Notes: generated from the letters alone by a model not told the origin. A stretch of 64,000 bases of DNA from an uncultured Verrucomicrobiae bacterium (GCA_951813855.1 OX638380.1:4494518-4558517); one strand, 5' to 3'. Counted from the stretch's first letter, positions 36,331 to 47,203 are shown. A program made the numbers and translations.

Positions 36331-37757
36331 TTAAGCCGCTTTCGGACGAACCAATGGCTTGGAGAGACGCTGCAGCTCCTTGTTTCGGACGAGGCTGCCA
36401 AGGCGACAACAATTGGCACAGAGAACGGCTAGAGCTACGGTGCGGTTGAATCCGTCTGAGCCGTAAGAGTAGACTCGATTGAGGCCTCGGTGTTCCAAAT
36501 GGTTGATGGCTGACTCGACAGCGGGATGTTGCTTCCGGGCGGTTTTGAAAGCCTCGGTAGTCTCGCGTTCTTGCTCCTTTTTGGTAAGTTTCCCTTTTTT
36601 AGGCAAGGTTACTTCTGGAACCATCTCACGGAGTTTCTCCTGATTAAGTGGATTATGAAACCCTTTGTCGAAACTGCAACTGAACAAGTCTGGAAATAGT
36701 TTTTTGGTCTCCTCGAGGATCGGGATGGCCACGTGCACATCCTCTTCTTGCTACATGACCCGATAAGTCAAAACAAATTGGTGTTGATCTTCCACGATGC
36801 AAACGGGCACCCCGAGTTCTACCGGTTTGCCTGCCTTTCCTTTCTGGATCCACCGCGTATGAGGTTCGAATACGGAATAGATCTTTTCGTCCGCCGGAAT
36901 AGTTTCTCCTTGCAGAATTCGCCGATCCGCTTGTCGCGACAAGAGACGACCGCATTTCAAAAAACCTTGGATTTGCCGGTGTTTTTTCGCCTTGATCTTC
37001 TTTTTCTCCCTCAGCCGATCCCACGACGCACTGGCTCGCTCCAGGATGTGGTCGCAGGCCTTCAGATAAGCCTGGACCTTGTCGAGACGGCGGTTCGCCA
37101 GCTGAGCGGTGCGAACGGAAAAAACAATTTCCGAATTTTCTTCAGCCAATGGTGACTTTGCCTCCACCCCTTCAGGTTCCGTTTTTTGCATTCCCGAATC
37201 AGAGTTCGAATGCAATCATAGAGCAAATTGAGATCGGTGGGATAATGGACATCCGTTTCCACCACGAACGAATCGCAACGCGTTTTGAGTTGGTCCCCTT
37301 CTTGATGCCCCGCAACCTGCTGACCATGCTTGACGATCAGCAAGTTGATTTCCTCAATCAATTCGGGAGTCAAGAGATTGACGTTTTGAATCACGGTGGT
37401 TCGTTTATATTCTCCCCCCGGTTCGAAATCACCATGGCCTAAGACAAATCGCAACTGCTTATGATAATTAGCGAGGGTTAGCAAAAGATCGTAATTGCAT
37501 CTTAAACTGTGTTTGATGAGAGCCAGAACTAGAATCGTCCAAGCACTCATGCCTGGACGACCGAATCCTTGGTCGCCGAACTGTTGAAAATGATTTTCCA
37601 GCAGTTGCTGTATCTGGAGCCATAATGATTCGTTACCATAAACACTCTGTAGCCCAATCAAGATTCGAACGACGCCATCACGTTGCGTGGGGTCGAACTT
37701 AATTTCCTCGAAGGGTACGGGTTGAAATGCGGGTTGAGTGGTTCTGAAGATTCTCAT
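36331..37757 (-). pseudogene. IS5/ISNCY-like DDE transposase, frameshifted and interrupted
   Basis: The N-terminal part (37757 down to about 37125) contains FGRPGMSAWTILVLALIKH and the catalytic-site-like SFVVETDVHYPTDLNLLYD. At a run of six T (about 37120, minus strand) the frame changes to that of 36751-37215, which gives FSVRTAQLANRRLDK and VFEPHTRWIQKGK. A TAG at 36751-36753 then stops it, and the same frame goes on with QEEDVHVAIPILEETKKLF to 36331. The homopolymer could be a programmed slip, but the later in-frame stop still breaks the gene. No clear terminal repeats were found. Confidence 0.8.
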
Positions 37758-37991
37758 GTTAGAAATCGAAGATCAGTCTCAAAGATGCTGACGATTGGTC
37801 TCAAAGACGCTGAAAGTCCGTTTTTCAGGTAAAAATCAAAGTTCCGACTCGAATGTTAGACAAATAAATCGAACAAAATGTTACAAAAAAACCCGCTTAA
37901 AATGCAGGATTTATTGAAAAATCGTCCCTTTTGGACCAGACACTAGTTAGGCAGCAACCCAAATCAGTTGGAAATTTTTGGAGTCGATCTA

Positions 37992-39142
37992 TCAATCATT
38001 GCAAAAGTAATGTCATGTAATTATATATCGAGTATCATCCAATTTAAAGTATGATTGGACCATTCCCATTTTCTTTTGGATGGATTGCATAATGTTTTGA
38101 ATTTTCTGTTGCATCGTCTTTTTGTTGGGTATCATTATTTTAGCTAATCTTTGCTTTAAATGGTTCCAAACCTGCTCATCGGGATTTAATTCAGGGCTGT
38201 ATGGAGGAAGATATTTCATTTCAATACTATCGTTTTCGGCTACGAACTCTTGGGTATAATCTGCTGTATGATAGCTGGCGTTATCACAAACAACAATTAT
38301 TTTCCGTCCCACATCCTTAGAGAGTTTCGATAAGAACTCACAAAAACGCTTGGCATTCATTGTTCCTTTAAAAATGTTAAATATCATCCGCCCGTCAGCG
38401 GATATGGCTGAAACTAGTTTAATCGAATAGCGATCCCCGGCATCTCGAACTACCGGCGTGACACCGATTCGAGACCAAGTGGTTCCTCGATGATAATCAG
38501 CTCGGACTGACGCTTCATCCAAAAAGAGAATTAGGGCATTCTCTTGCTCAGCTCGTTGTTTCAAGCCTGGAAACATCTCCAGATACCGTTTGATTTTCTT
38601 CTGGTTTTGTTTGTAAGACTTGTGGATGGGGCGCTGGGGAGTTAATCCCATAGAATGAAGCAATCGACTGATGGTGGAAACGTGAACCGACACCCCGAAT
38701 TGTTGTTTCAATAACACTTGCATGGTTTTGAGACTCCACAGGCAAAAGTCGAATTGAAATTACTTGGGATTTCCCATAGTCACCGCGTTGTATAACCATT
38801 GAGCCATTTCTTCTGTAATCTTACGGGGACGTCCTGATTTAGGATTGTCTTTGAGTCCTTCGTAACTCCCAGTCGAAAACCAAACGAGCCAGCGAAATAC
38901 TGTGCGTGCAGACATACCCATTACACTGACAACTTCAGCTACGGTTGAGCCATTTTTAACAGCTTCTACCGCAGTTGTTCGTAGTTCATAGGTATAGTGA
39001 TTACGAGAAGATTGAGTTGGTTTATCGTTCACGTCTTTATAGACATTCTCAATACAAAAAACGTTGCAAAAAAATAAATATTTTTCATTTTTCGGATTAA
39101 TAAATTCCTGATCAATTATGACATTACTTTTGCAAAGATTGA
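37992..39142 (-). mobile_element. IS630-family element with TA target duplication
   Basis: An 1151-bp element whose ends are inverted repeats: TCAATCATTGCAAAAGTAAT at the left and, reversed, TCAATCTTTGCAAAAGTAAT at the right, one mismatch in the first 20 bases. TA lies directly outside both ends (37990-37991 and 39143-39144), the target duplication of the IS630/Tc1-mariner group. AT content is well above the surroundings, suggesting a donor of different composition. Confidence 0.9.
38013..39032 (-). pseudogene. IS630 transposase with one ochre stop
   Basis: The N-terminal helix-turn-helix domain (39032-38763, with STVAEVVSVMGMSARTVFRW and SGRPRKITEE) and the DDE domain are in the same frame. 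The catalytic residues appear as LFLDEASVR, VVCDNASYH and YSPELNPDEQVW. A TAA at 38760-38762 separates them, between NPK and FQFDFCLWSL, where relatives have Gln (RQFQFDF), so a single CAA-to-TAA change accounts for it. The two halves would otherwise give a normal transposase of about 339 residues. Confidence 0.87.
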
Positions 39143-39143
39143 T

Positions 39144-39204
39144 ATCACTCGAAATCTTGTGGTTTCCGAAGACCTCAAACTACACCACCAAATGGGACAC
39201 AAGC
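39144..39204. repeat. Shorter copy of the IS256-end block also found at 48463-48570
   Basis: Starts ATCACTCGAAATC and ends with a 25-base segment (39180-39204) identical to 48546-48570; the middle is similar. It lacks the 47 bases that form the right arm of the palindrome in the other copy. The IS630 element inserted at its left edge. Confidence 0.75.
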
Positions 39205-39410
39205 CACGCCGCGAAGTCCACGGCGCAGCAGTTTCCGGAGGAAATCGGACCAGAACGTTTCCGTTTCGCTGCAGCCGATTTCGAGTCCCAGTACCTCGCT
39301 TCGACCCTGGGCGTTGACGCCCAGCGCCAGAGTAGCGGCCACCGAGACGATGCGACCGCTTTCCCGAACCTTGACGTAAGTGGCATCCAACCAAAGAAAC
39401 GGCCACTGGC
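39205..39410 (-). mobile_element. Internal fragment of an IS256-family transposase gene
   Basis: Translates on the minus strand to PFLWLDATYVKVRESG and LRKLLRRGLRG, the first catalytic Asp region of IS256 transposases. It is about nine-tenths identical by eye to 47735-47945 within the IS256 gene at 47204-48370. It stops abruptly at both sides and is joined to an IS256-end-like block, so it is a rearranged scrap. Confidence 0.8.
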
Positions 39411-39857
39411 TGTTATCTACCACATTATTTCGTACGAAATTTTCCACATTAATTCGGGCGATATTTGAATTGAAGTGGTCGAGATATTGATCGGATGCTG
39501 GAGGTGACCATGGCTCCGAGAAAAAACTACTTGGAAAAGAAAAATCAACTAATCGTCTTAGTTGGGAGTGACGATCCAAGGGGAAGAGAGTTTTGCTCGG
39601 TGAAGACACCGCTCCAGTCCTTGGCAGCAACTCCCACTAGCCCCTTAAAGGCATTGTTTTAGGGGGATTCTGTCATCGCCTTTCGTAATCTTTTCTCCTA
39701 AAATTCAGCGAAATGCCTCAAGATGTGGTATGGTAACGTCCGGTGTGCCCTAGTTCGAGCCGTAGTCTACGGAATCTGACCGCGAGTCAGGTGGAGTGCC
39801 TCAATCTGCAATCTCAGACCGGAAATTCGATTTCGGTCGGTCACCTGAAGAACGAAA
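39411..39857. other. Gap between IS256 fragment and IS4-like transposase
   Basis: About 450 bases, no gene recognised. A T-rich segment near 39679-39712 (CTTTCGTAATCTTTTCTCC) has a loose inverted counterpart near 41230-41265 and may mark the left end of the next element. Confidence 0.4.
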
Positions 39858-41179
39858 ATGTCTTGGATCCCTGGTTTCCGGAAACATTTGAACGTCGAAA
39901 GCATGCTGAAACTGGCGAAAGCACAATTCGATAAAATCAAATCGCCAGTTCAACCCCGCGAATTCACGCTGACCGATTATTTGATGTCGGCTTTGGCCTT
40001 GTTTAAACTCAAATATAAGTCTCTTTTGAAATTCGATCGGGACACTCGCCAAAACGACACGATTCGCGCCAATATGGAGCGGCTTTCGGGGTCCTTAAGG
40101 TGCCTTGCGACACGGCCATGCGGAAGGTTCTCGACTTGCTGGAACCCGCTCAGCTACGCCCCGTTTTCAAAGCCCTGCTGGCCTTGGTGCAACGAGGAAA
40201 GATGTTAGAAGCCTATCGGTATCTGGATGGGGCGTATTTGATTAGTATTGACGGCACGGGAGTGTTTCATTCGGAATCCGTCCACTGCGATAACTGTTGC
40301 CAAATCGAACACCGGAGTGGCAAGGTCAGTTATATTCATCAGTTATTAGCCGCGGTCATCGTTCATCCGGCGCAAAAACAGGTGATTCCTCTGGCACCCG
40401 AACCGATCCAGCAACAAGACGGCACGAACAAAAACGACTGTGAACTCAATGCGATCAAAAGACTCCTCGCTGATTTACGTCGCAAACACCCCCATATGAA
40501 GATCATCGTGCTGCTGGATGGGCTTTATGCCGCCGGCCCAGTGATTGAACTGTTGCGGGATTACGATATGGAATATCTCATTGTGGCCAAGCGCAAAAAG
40601 CTCACGAAATTATTCGAAAAACTGGACACCAGTTCCCAAGTCAAACTACATGTGATCATCGACAAGCAGAATATTCGGCATGAGTTCCGCTACTTGGAAG
40701 ATGTGAGCCTGAACGACTCCTGGGACTATCTCAAGGTCAATCTCATTGAATACCGAGAAGTCGATGAGACGGGGAAGGTGAGATATTATAATTGTTGGAT
40801 CACGGCCTTATCCGTAACCCCAGACACCTTAGAGCGTTTGATGCGTGCGGGTCGGGCTCGCTGGAAAGTGGAAAATGAAACGTTTAACACGTTGAAAAAT
40901 CAAGGTTATCATTTGGAACACAATTATGGCCATGGTCACAAGCATTTGACAACCGTTTTAGTGATGATAATGTTTTTGGCCTTTTTAATTGATCAAATTG
41001 AACTCAGATGCTGCAAAGTATTTCAAGCCGCACTCGCCAAAGCGAAAAAACTCAGCTATCTTCGAATACGAATCCGCAGTCTGTTTACGGAATTCATCAT
41101 TCCAAACTGGCAATCCCTCTACGATCGCATAGCCTTAGGAAACAATGCGACCCCGATAGGTATACCCGACACCAGCTGA
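39858..41179 (+). pseudogene. IS4-superfamily DDE transposase with a frameshift
   Basis: The N-terminal part (39858 to about 40084) reads MSWIPGFRKHLNVESMLKLA and RQNDTIRANMERL. It then needs a one-base shift, to FGVLKVPCDTAMRKVLDLL, to enter the long frame ending at 41179. The long part holds ISIDGTGVFHSESVHCDNC (first catalytic Asp), IIVLLDGLYAAGP (second) and RWKVENETFNTLKNQGYH (Glu), the expected DDE pattern of an IS4-type enzyme. Apart from the single shift at 40084 the gene looks complete. Confidence 0.82.
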
Positions 41180-41585
41180 GACCTGGCGTCGAACTTAACC
41201 GAAATTAATACGTCGATAAACCGACTGTTTTTTTAGGAAAATAGTCGAAACGTCACCGCTATATTCTCCTCACTTGAAACTTTCTGATTATAACCATTAG
41301 AAAAGTAAAATTCGGCATTTTTTCATCGATTGATACCAAAAACAACTTGATTCTCCTCCATTCACGTCGATGATAATCTCGTGTGACCTACTGTAACGCC
41401 CTGGAAATTCTGCTAGTGGGAGGTTCTGAGTCCTTGGCTCCTTGCGATCTCTAGAATTGAGCGTCGGGGGCGCTCAAGACGGATTTTCCAGATCAATTCG
41501 GGCATAAATATGGGAAAATCCCTTTGGATTTGGGGTTTTATCGTGTTTTACCGCGGTAATATGTGACCATGTAATTTACATTTTT
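41180..41585. other. Gap between transposase relics
   Basis: About 400 bases, AT-rich, no gene recognised. It must contain the right end of the IS4-like element and the left end of the IS1634-like element, but no clear terminal repeats could be assigned. Confidence 0.4.
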
Positions 41586-43369
41586 ATGATTTTTTCTCTT
41601 GCATATGACCATTTTTATCAATATTATGTGGTCAGGTATATTGACCGAGTGCCCAATCGTAAATCGCCCCCGGCCATTCTGATTCGGGAATCCTATCGAG
41701 AAAACGGTCGAGTTCGTAAGCGAACCCTCGCTAATTTATCCAAATTGCCGGCGTATGCCATTGAGGCTTTGGAGGCGGCATTCCAAGGAGGGACGGTTTT
41801 CTCCTTTGATCGAACTTCGAGAAACTCTGGAAATCACCCACACGTGGCAGCATGGGCACGTGGCGGCAGCACTGGGCTCTTTGCGCCGCTGCGAACTCGA
41901 AACCCTGATCGCCTCCAAACGAAGCCGAAACCGAGATCTGGTCACGGCCATGATTGTCGCTCGCCTACTGGATCCTCAATCAAAGTACGCTACGGCTTGC
42001 CGCCTGGATCCGCGAACCACGGCCATCAGCTTGGGTGCGGAATTGAGCCTCGGCAACGTCACCGAGAACGAGCTGTACGAAGCCATGGATTGGCTGTTGG
42101 CACGGCAAACGGCTTTAGAAAAACGGTTATCACAACGTCATTTGACGGACGGAGACTTGGTGCTTTACGACGTCAGTTCCACTTGGTTCGAGGGACGAAC
42201 CTGTCTCTTGGCACGGTATGGTCACTCGCGAGACGGCAAGCGCCATCGGTTGCCATTAGTTTTCGGACTGCTTTGCGATCAAGCAGGTCGACCGATTGCG
42301 GTCGAAGCGTTTCCGGGAAATACCGGCGATCCGGCTACCGTGGCTTCGCAGATCACCCAGCTGCGTCAGCGCTTCGGCTTATCACGAGTCGCCTTGGTTG
42401 GGGATCGCGGCATGCTCACTGAAGCCCGCATTCAAAAAGACCTCAAACCCGCCGATATCGATTGGATCAGTGCCCTGAGAAAACCGGCCATCCGCAAACT
42501 GACCGATCAGGGCTTGGTGTCCCCGGAATGGTTCGATGACCGCCATATGGCGGCCATCGAATGCGAAGAGTGGTATCCTGGCGAACGGCTGATTGTTTGC
42601 CGAAATCCCTTCTTGGCCGAAGAGTGTCAGCGGAAGCGCGAAGACCTACTGCAAGCGACGGAACAAGGGCTTCGGGTGGTGACCGAGGCTATCCAACGAC
42701 CGAAACGGGCCTATCGAGGCAAGGAAAGAATTCAGCGACGAGTCGATAAAGTGCTCGATAAACACCGGATGAGAAAACACTTTCTCGTCACGATCGCCGA
42801 TGATTCCCTGACTTGGCAGCGCCGGGACGAGAACATCCGGAAGGAAGCCGCATTGGACGGGATCTACCTGATTCGCACCAGCCTCCCCGCAATCCAAATC
42901 AGCGACGAAAAAACCGTCCAAGCCTACCAGAATTTGAGTTCCGTAGCACGGGCTTTTCGATGTTTCAAAGCCAGCGATCTGCGAATTCGCCCGATTCATC
43001 ACCGGACATCCGATAGGGTAAAAGCTCATTTGTTGATCTGCATGCTCGCTTATTATGTCGAACGGCATATGCGGGAATTACTGGCCCCCTTGATCTTCCT
43101 CGACGAAGAAAAACCTCAGCGTAAGTCGCCGGTCGATTCGGCTCGCTCTTCGTCCGTCGCCCGGAAAAAAGCGGCGAGCAAGCAAACGACTGAAGGCTTG
43201 CCGGTTCAAGATTTTCGAGGCGTGCTTCAGTCCCTCTCCAGTCTAGCCGGAACAACAAGTGCGAGCCAAGATTACCGGCTCCAACTCGTTCAGCATGCTC
43301 ACGACTCCCACAGCGTTGCAAAACAAAGCCCTGGAGCTTTTGGGAGTGTCCTTAAAAATCAAGGCCTAA
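41586..43369 (+). pseudogene. IS1634-family transposase with two frameshifts
   Basis: The start is readable in one frame (VPNRKSPPAILIRESYRE and VRKRTLANLSKLPAYAIEAL, to about 41790). The body is in a second frame to about 43285, with YDVSSTWFEGRTCLLARYG, LVGDRGMLTEARI and RVKAHLLICMLAYYVERHM, the DDE landmarks of the IS1634/IS1549 group. The end returns to another frame (LTTPTALQNKALELLGVSL, TAA at 43367-43369). Two single-base lesions thus disable an otherwise full-length gene of about 590 codons. Confidence 0.85.
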
Positions 43370-44003
43370 TTCGGAATAGCGTAGACAGCAGCTGGAAGCG
43401 GTAATTCTTCCCAAAAAACTTCAATTAGGCCGTATACTGCGGATTTGAGCGAATTACCAGTCCTCGCCCCTGCTGGAAAATCCGTCAAGAAACGATCGGA
43501 GTCTTGGATACCACCTTCGGCGGTATCCAAGACACGTAGAATTCATTTCAGGTTCCAACGATTGAGCCAATCTGGAAAGCATGGGATCGTGTCAGCGGTA
43601 GAGACGAAGACGGCACCGCTGGTCCGCAATTGGAGAAGCAAAGGTTAGTCGGCATGGGTGTCGCTGGGACTTTTCCGTGAGACAGACGATGGAAAAGGGG
43701 AACGATTTGAGGCTAACCAGAAACGGCCGCGACGCTTACGGGAACCACGGGGCATGGCTCGGAATCGAGAGCCGTCGGGACGCTGGCAGGTATCGTCGGC
43801 CTCAGTTCCGGAGGGAAGGCTCTGGGCGTCGGAAGACCAGCCGCTCAGGATGGCTCTCGCGGTCAATTCATAACCGAAATACCCTGAAAATAAAAACGCA
43901 CGGTTTCACGAAATAATGTTGTAAGAACACCAGTCACAGGACCCTGGTTTTTGCAGGATACAAGATCTGCCGACCGCGTCATGACCGCCGCCATCTGTGG
44001 TCT
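43370..44003. other. Gap with a strong hairpin
   Basis: About 630 bases without a recognised gene between the IS1634 relic and the ankyrin gene. It contains the perfect 12-bp inverted repeat at 43501-43533. Frames at 43645-43916 on both strands are probably chance. Confidence 0.4.
43501..43533. repeat. Perfect 12-bp inverted repeat
   Basis: GTCTTGGATACC (43501-43512) pairs with GGTATCCAAGAC (43522-43533) across a 9-base loop that can pair further at its base. No T run follows, so it is not a standard terminator. It lies about 130 bases after the IS1634 relic. Confidence 0.8.
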
Positions 44004-45299
44004 CTACTCGCTGATGACAGCACGGAAAATCGCAGAAGGTAAATCCCAGCGAACCGCTTGGGGTTCAACGGTCGTCCATTGACCATCTTCTCCAAGCATT
44101 TGTAATCCGATGACCTCGGAACCATTGTCCGCAGAATACTCAGCTCCGGATACTTTACGAATATTGAAGGTTTTCCCAAATTCAATTATAAGTCGAGGGC
44201 GTTTCGCCATGCCTTCAAGGAAGGTTCGCATTTCAGCATTAGAAGCTGCGGCTATAACTGATTCGGATACCAAAGCTCCCCGGCGGATTAATACTTCGGC
44301 GACTTCTAACCGTCTTTTGTCTGCAGCATTATGCAACGGGGTGTTGCCAGCATCGTTCTTCGCGTTGATATCTGCTCCCCAATCTAGTAATAGGCTTACT
44401 GCTTCGAGAGGGGCAATAGTTGAGGCCCAATGCAATGGCGTCCCGTTGTCTCGATTTCTCGCGTTGACGTCGGCTTTCAGGCCAAGCAAGTAGCGAACGA
44501 TTTCGATGTGGCCTTCTCCTGCGGCCCAATACAACGGGGTGAAACCAAAATCGTCTTTCGCATCGATATCGGCTCCCCGATCAAGCAACAGACGAACCAC
44601 TTCCAGGTGTCCCCCCCCTGCGGCATAATGAAGCGGCGTCCTATCCGAGACGGCTCTCGCGTTGACATCGGCTCCCCGATCAAGCAACAGACGAACCACT
44701 TCCAGGTGTTCCCCCACTACGGCATAATGAAGCGGCGTCCTATCCGAGACGTCTCTCGCGTTGACATCGGCTCCCCAATCAAGCAACAGACGAACCGCTT
44801 CCAAGCGTCCTTCAAATGCGGCACCACGAAGCCACGTATTATCATCCTCATTTTTCGCTTCGACATCGGCTCCCCGATCAAGCAACAGACTAACCACTTC
44901 CAAGTGTCCTTCATATGCGGCAAAATAAAGCGGCGTAAAATCCCAGACGGCTCTCGCGTTGATGTCGGCTCCCCGATCAAGCAACAGACTAACCATTTCC
45001 AGGTGTCCATACCTTGCAGCCAAATGGAGCGGCGTTGAAGCCCCCGCTTCGATGTCGGCTCCCCGATCAAGCAACAGGCGAGCCACTTCCAGGTGTCCAT
45101 ACCTTGCAGCCAAATGGAGCGGCGTACCTTCCCAGCCGTCTCTCGCATTGACATCGGCTCCCTGATCTAGCAATCGGCGGACTTCATTTAAATCGCCTTC
45201 TGAGGCAGCATCATGCAAATCTGTTCCGACCATGGACACCGTGGATAGAAGATTAACAATCAAAAGGAGCGGGTAAAAAATGGAATAACATCTGTTCAT
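44004..45299 (-). CDS. Exported ankyrin-repeat protein
   Basis: A 431-residue protein starting at ATG 45299 (an in-frame TTG lies 12 bases upstream). Residues 1-25 form a signal peptide (MNRCYSIFYPLLLIVNLLST and onward). About ten ankyrin repeats follow with the consensus TPLHLAARYGHLEVVRLLLD and RGADVNARD. Repeats are nearly identical at the DNA level in 99-base units, implying recent duplication. The second repeat is six residues short (DIEAGASTPLHLAARYG) but in frame. After the repeats, residues about 350-431 form an unrecognised non-repeat domain (RPRLIIEFGKTFNIRKVSG). It sits inside an insertion-sequence island. Such proteins bind other proteins; in host-associated bacteria they can be effectors, but neither partner nor host is evident. 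Confidence 0.87.
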   Translation of the reverse strand: MNRCYSIFYPLLLIVNLLSTVSMVGTDLHDAASEGDLNEVRRLLDQGADVNARDGWEGTPLHLAARYGHLEVARLLLDRGADIEAGASTPLHLAARYGHLEMVSLLLDRGADINARAVWDFTPLYFAAYEGHLEVVSLLLDRGADVEAKNEDDNTWLRGAAFEGRLEAVRLLLDWGADVNARDVSDRTPLHYAVVGEHLEVVRLLLDRGADVNARAVSDRTPLHYAAGGGHLEVVRLLLDRGADIDAKDDFGFTPLYWAAGEGHIEIVRYLLGLKADVNARNRDNGTPLHWASTIAPLEAVSLLLDWGADINAKNDAGNTPLHNAADKRRLEVAEVLIRRGALVSESVIAAASNAEMRTFLEGMAKRPRLIIEFGKTFNIRKVSGAEYSADNGSEVIGLQMLGEDGQWTTVEPQAVRWDLPSAIFRAVISE

Positions 45300-45877
45300 G
45301 ATTTGATACAATGATCAGCAATTCCCACTGAAGATTGATCCGGATTGAGTCCCAAGAAGTGGTGTAACTAACCCTTCGGCAGAGCAGCTCAATACGGGCT
45401 TCTCGGCAGAGTCTGGATCACCACGATTGTCATCCCGACTCGTGTCGGGATTTCGGGGCATTATGTCGAAATCTGGACTAGGGACAAGACTTTTTTTCGG
45501 TAGACCGAAATACGTTTTTCGGGTGTGACGTGTGACGACCTGCGGTCGCACCACTCGTTCCGTTCGGAGCTCGCCTACGGCCCTTGGTCCCGCGTTTCCT
45601 GGGATGAGTCAAGCAAGGGACTCGGCAGAGATCAGGAGAGCTATTCTGGGGCTCTTCGCCGGCGATCTGGCGGGGACCAACCAACTCTGGATCGCCTAAT
45701 GCCCGAGAGGAGACACTGCGGTGCGTGGCGGCGGTCAATACCGTTACGCGTCCCTTGACGCTACTTGAAAAAAAGTACTTGGAAACACGCTTTCCAAGGA
45801 AAGGAACCCGAGAGTGCGGGGGCAATCTCAGCGATCTTCCGATTGCCGGGGGCTAACCCTCTGCCTGCGGCGAACGG
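45300..45877. other. Gap with a small hairpin
   Basis: About 580 bases with no recognised gene. ATCCCGAC-TCGT-GTCGGGAT (45432-45451) forms an 8-bp stem with a tetraloop followed by TTC; it resembles the short palindromes often scattered between genes. The promoter of the ankyrin gene should be near 45300-45400. Confidence 0.45.
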
Positions 45878-47088
45878 TCAAGTGCCGGCGACGATTGGTC
45901 GGATCGCCTCGGTATCCAAGTAGTTTTTCTCGTTCTGCCACTGGCGGTTTTGCTGCAGAAGCAAGGTGCCCACGAGGCGAAGGATCGAGTCGACGTTAGG
46001 AAAGACGCCTACGGCATCCGGGCGCCGTTTGATTTCCCGGTTGAGTCGTTCGATGGGATTGGTGCTGCGAAGTTGGTTCTGCCAAGCGAGGGGAAACTGC
46101 TGAGACGCCAAGACCTCGTTTTGGGCTTGGATCATCGTTTCCGAGACTTGGGGATATTGAGCGGCCACCTGTTGCCAACGGCATGGGGATTCGCTCGGTC
46201 GATTCGTCTCGGAGGCGCCGGGGTTCCGGACGATTCCCGAGCGGTTTCGGGCTCGTCCGTTCGGAAAGCGAATCGGATCAGTTCGGCGACTCGGGCTTGA
46301 TCGCTTCGGGGGACAGGCACCAGCAAATTCCGCATGAAAGGCACGCGGCAACGTTGTCGCCGCGAAGGCATCACTGCGGCGATCGCGGCCTTGCGGCCTT
46401 CGTGTTCGTCGGAGATGATCAGCCGGACTGGTTTCCAACCGCGGTGCGGCAACGAGCGGAAGAACTCGGACCAGTTTTGCTGGGATTCGCTGGAAACGAC
46501 ATCCAACCCCAACCCCTCGCGGCGTCCTTCCGAATCGACTCCCAGGGCGATCAAGACGGCGACTGACCGAACGGGTACGTCGCGGCGGACTTTCAAATAG
46601 GTGGCGTCGATCCAAAGAAACATCCCGTCGCCCTCGATCGGGCGTTGGCGAAATTCTTGAACTCGTTGATCGAGTTTCCGGCAGATTCGGGACCCTTGAC
46701 TGCGAGAGAGGTTCGTCGTTCCCAGCGTTTCGGCGAGTCGCTTCATGCTTCGAGTGGAAACGCCCGGCACCCAAGCCTCCCGAACGACGCCGAGCAAGGT
46801 TTCTTCGACGAGACAGCGCCGGGTCAGGAACTGGGGAAAGCAGCTGCCTTTCCGGAGCTTGGGAATCAGCAATTCGAGGTAGCCGACGCCGGTTTTCCAG
46901 CCCCGTTTCCGGTAGCCGTTGCGTTGGGTGGATCGTTGGGAACGACGCTGATGAGGCCGGGCGCCGATGAGAGCGGCCACTTCCTCTTCCATGATCCCAT
47001 TCAACGTGCCACTCATCAGTTCCCGAAGGAAAATGCCCGTCGGCAGCTTGACTTGGGTTAGCCAAACCGATCGGGTGTCGGTCGTCAT
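45878..47088 (-). pseudogene. IS256-family transposase, frameshifted
   Basis: The frame 47088-46132 gives MEEEVAALIGARPHQRRSQR, LELLIPKLRKGSCFPQFLTR, FLWIDATYLKVR (first Asp) and IISDEHEGRKAA (second Asp). The C-terminal third is in another frame to 45878: SETMIQAQNEVLASQQFPLA, NPIERLNREIKRR (catalytic Glu) and VDSILRLVGTLLLQQN. The shift lies between about 46230 and 46175. Together the parts make a normal IS256-type protein of about 400 residues. It differs clearly from the IS256 gene next to it, so they are two elements, not one duplicated. Confidence 0.88.
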
Positions 47089-47203
47089 CTCGGGGTGGTT
47101 TTGGAGCTTTTGGTTCTACGACGAAACGCCGAGACTCTGATCGCGCCCCGGGATGACGGCATGTTGAATCTGAGAGCGATTACCGGTTTCGCCGACGGTC
47201 GGG

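Noticed and set aside
44420..45180. Regular 99-base repetition considered as a CRISPR-like array
   Set aside because: The repeats are in frame and encode ankyrin units; there are no unique spacers of constant length.
45432..45451. Short hairpin ATCCCGAC-TCGT-GTCGGGAT considered as a terminator
   Set aside because: Only TTT follows the stem and no gene on that strand ends nearby.
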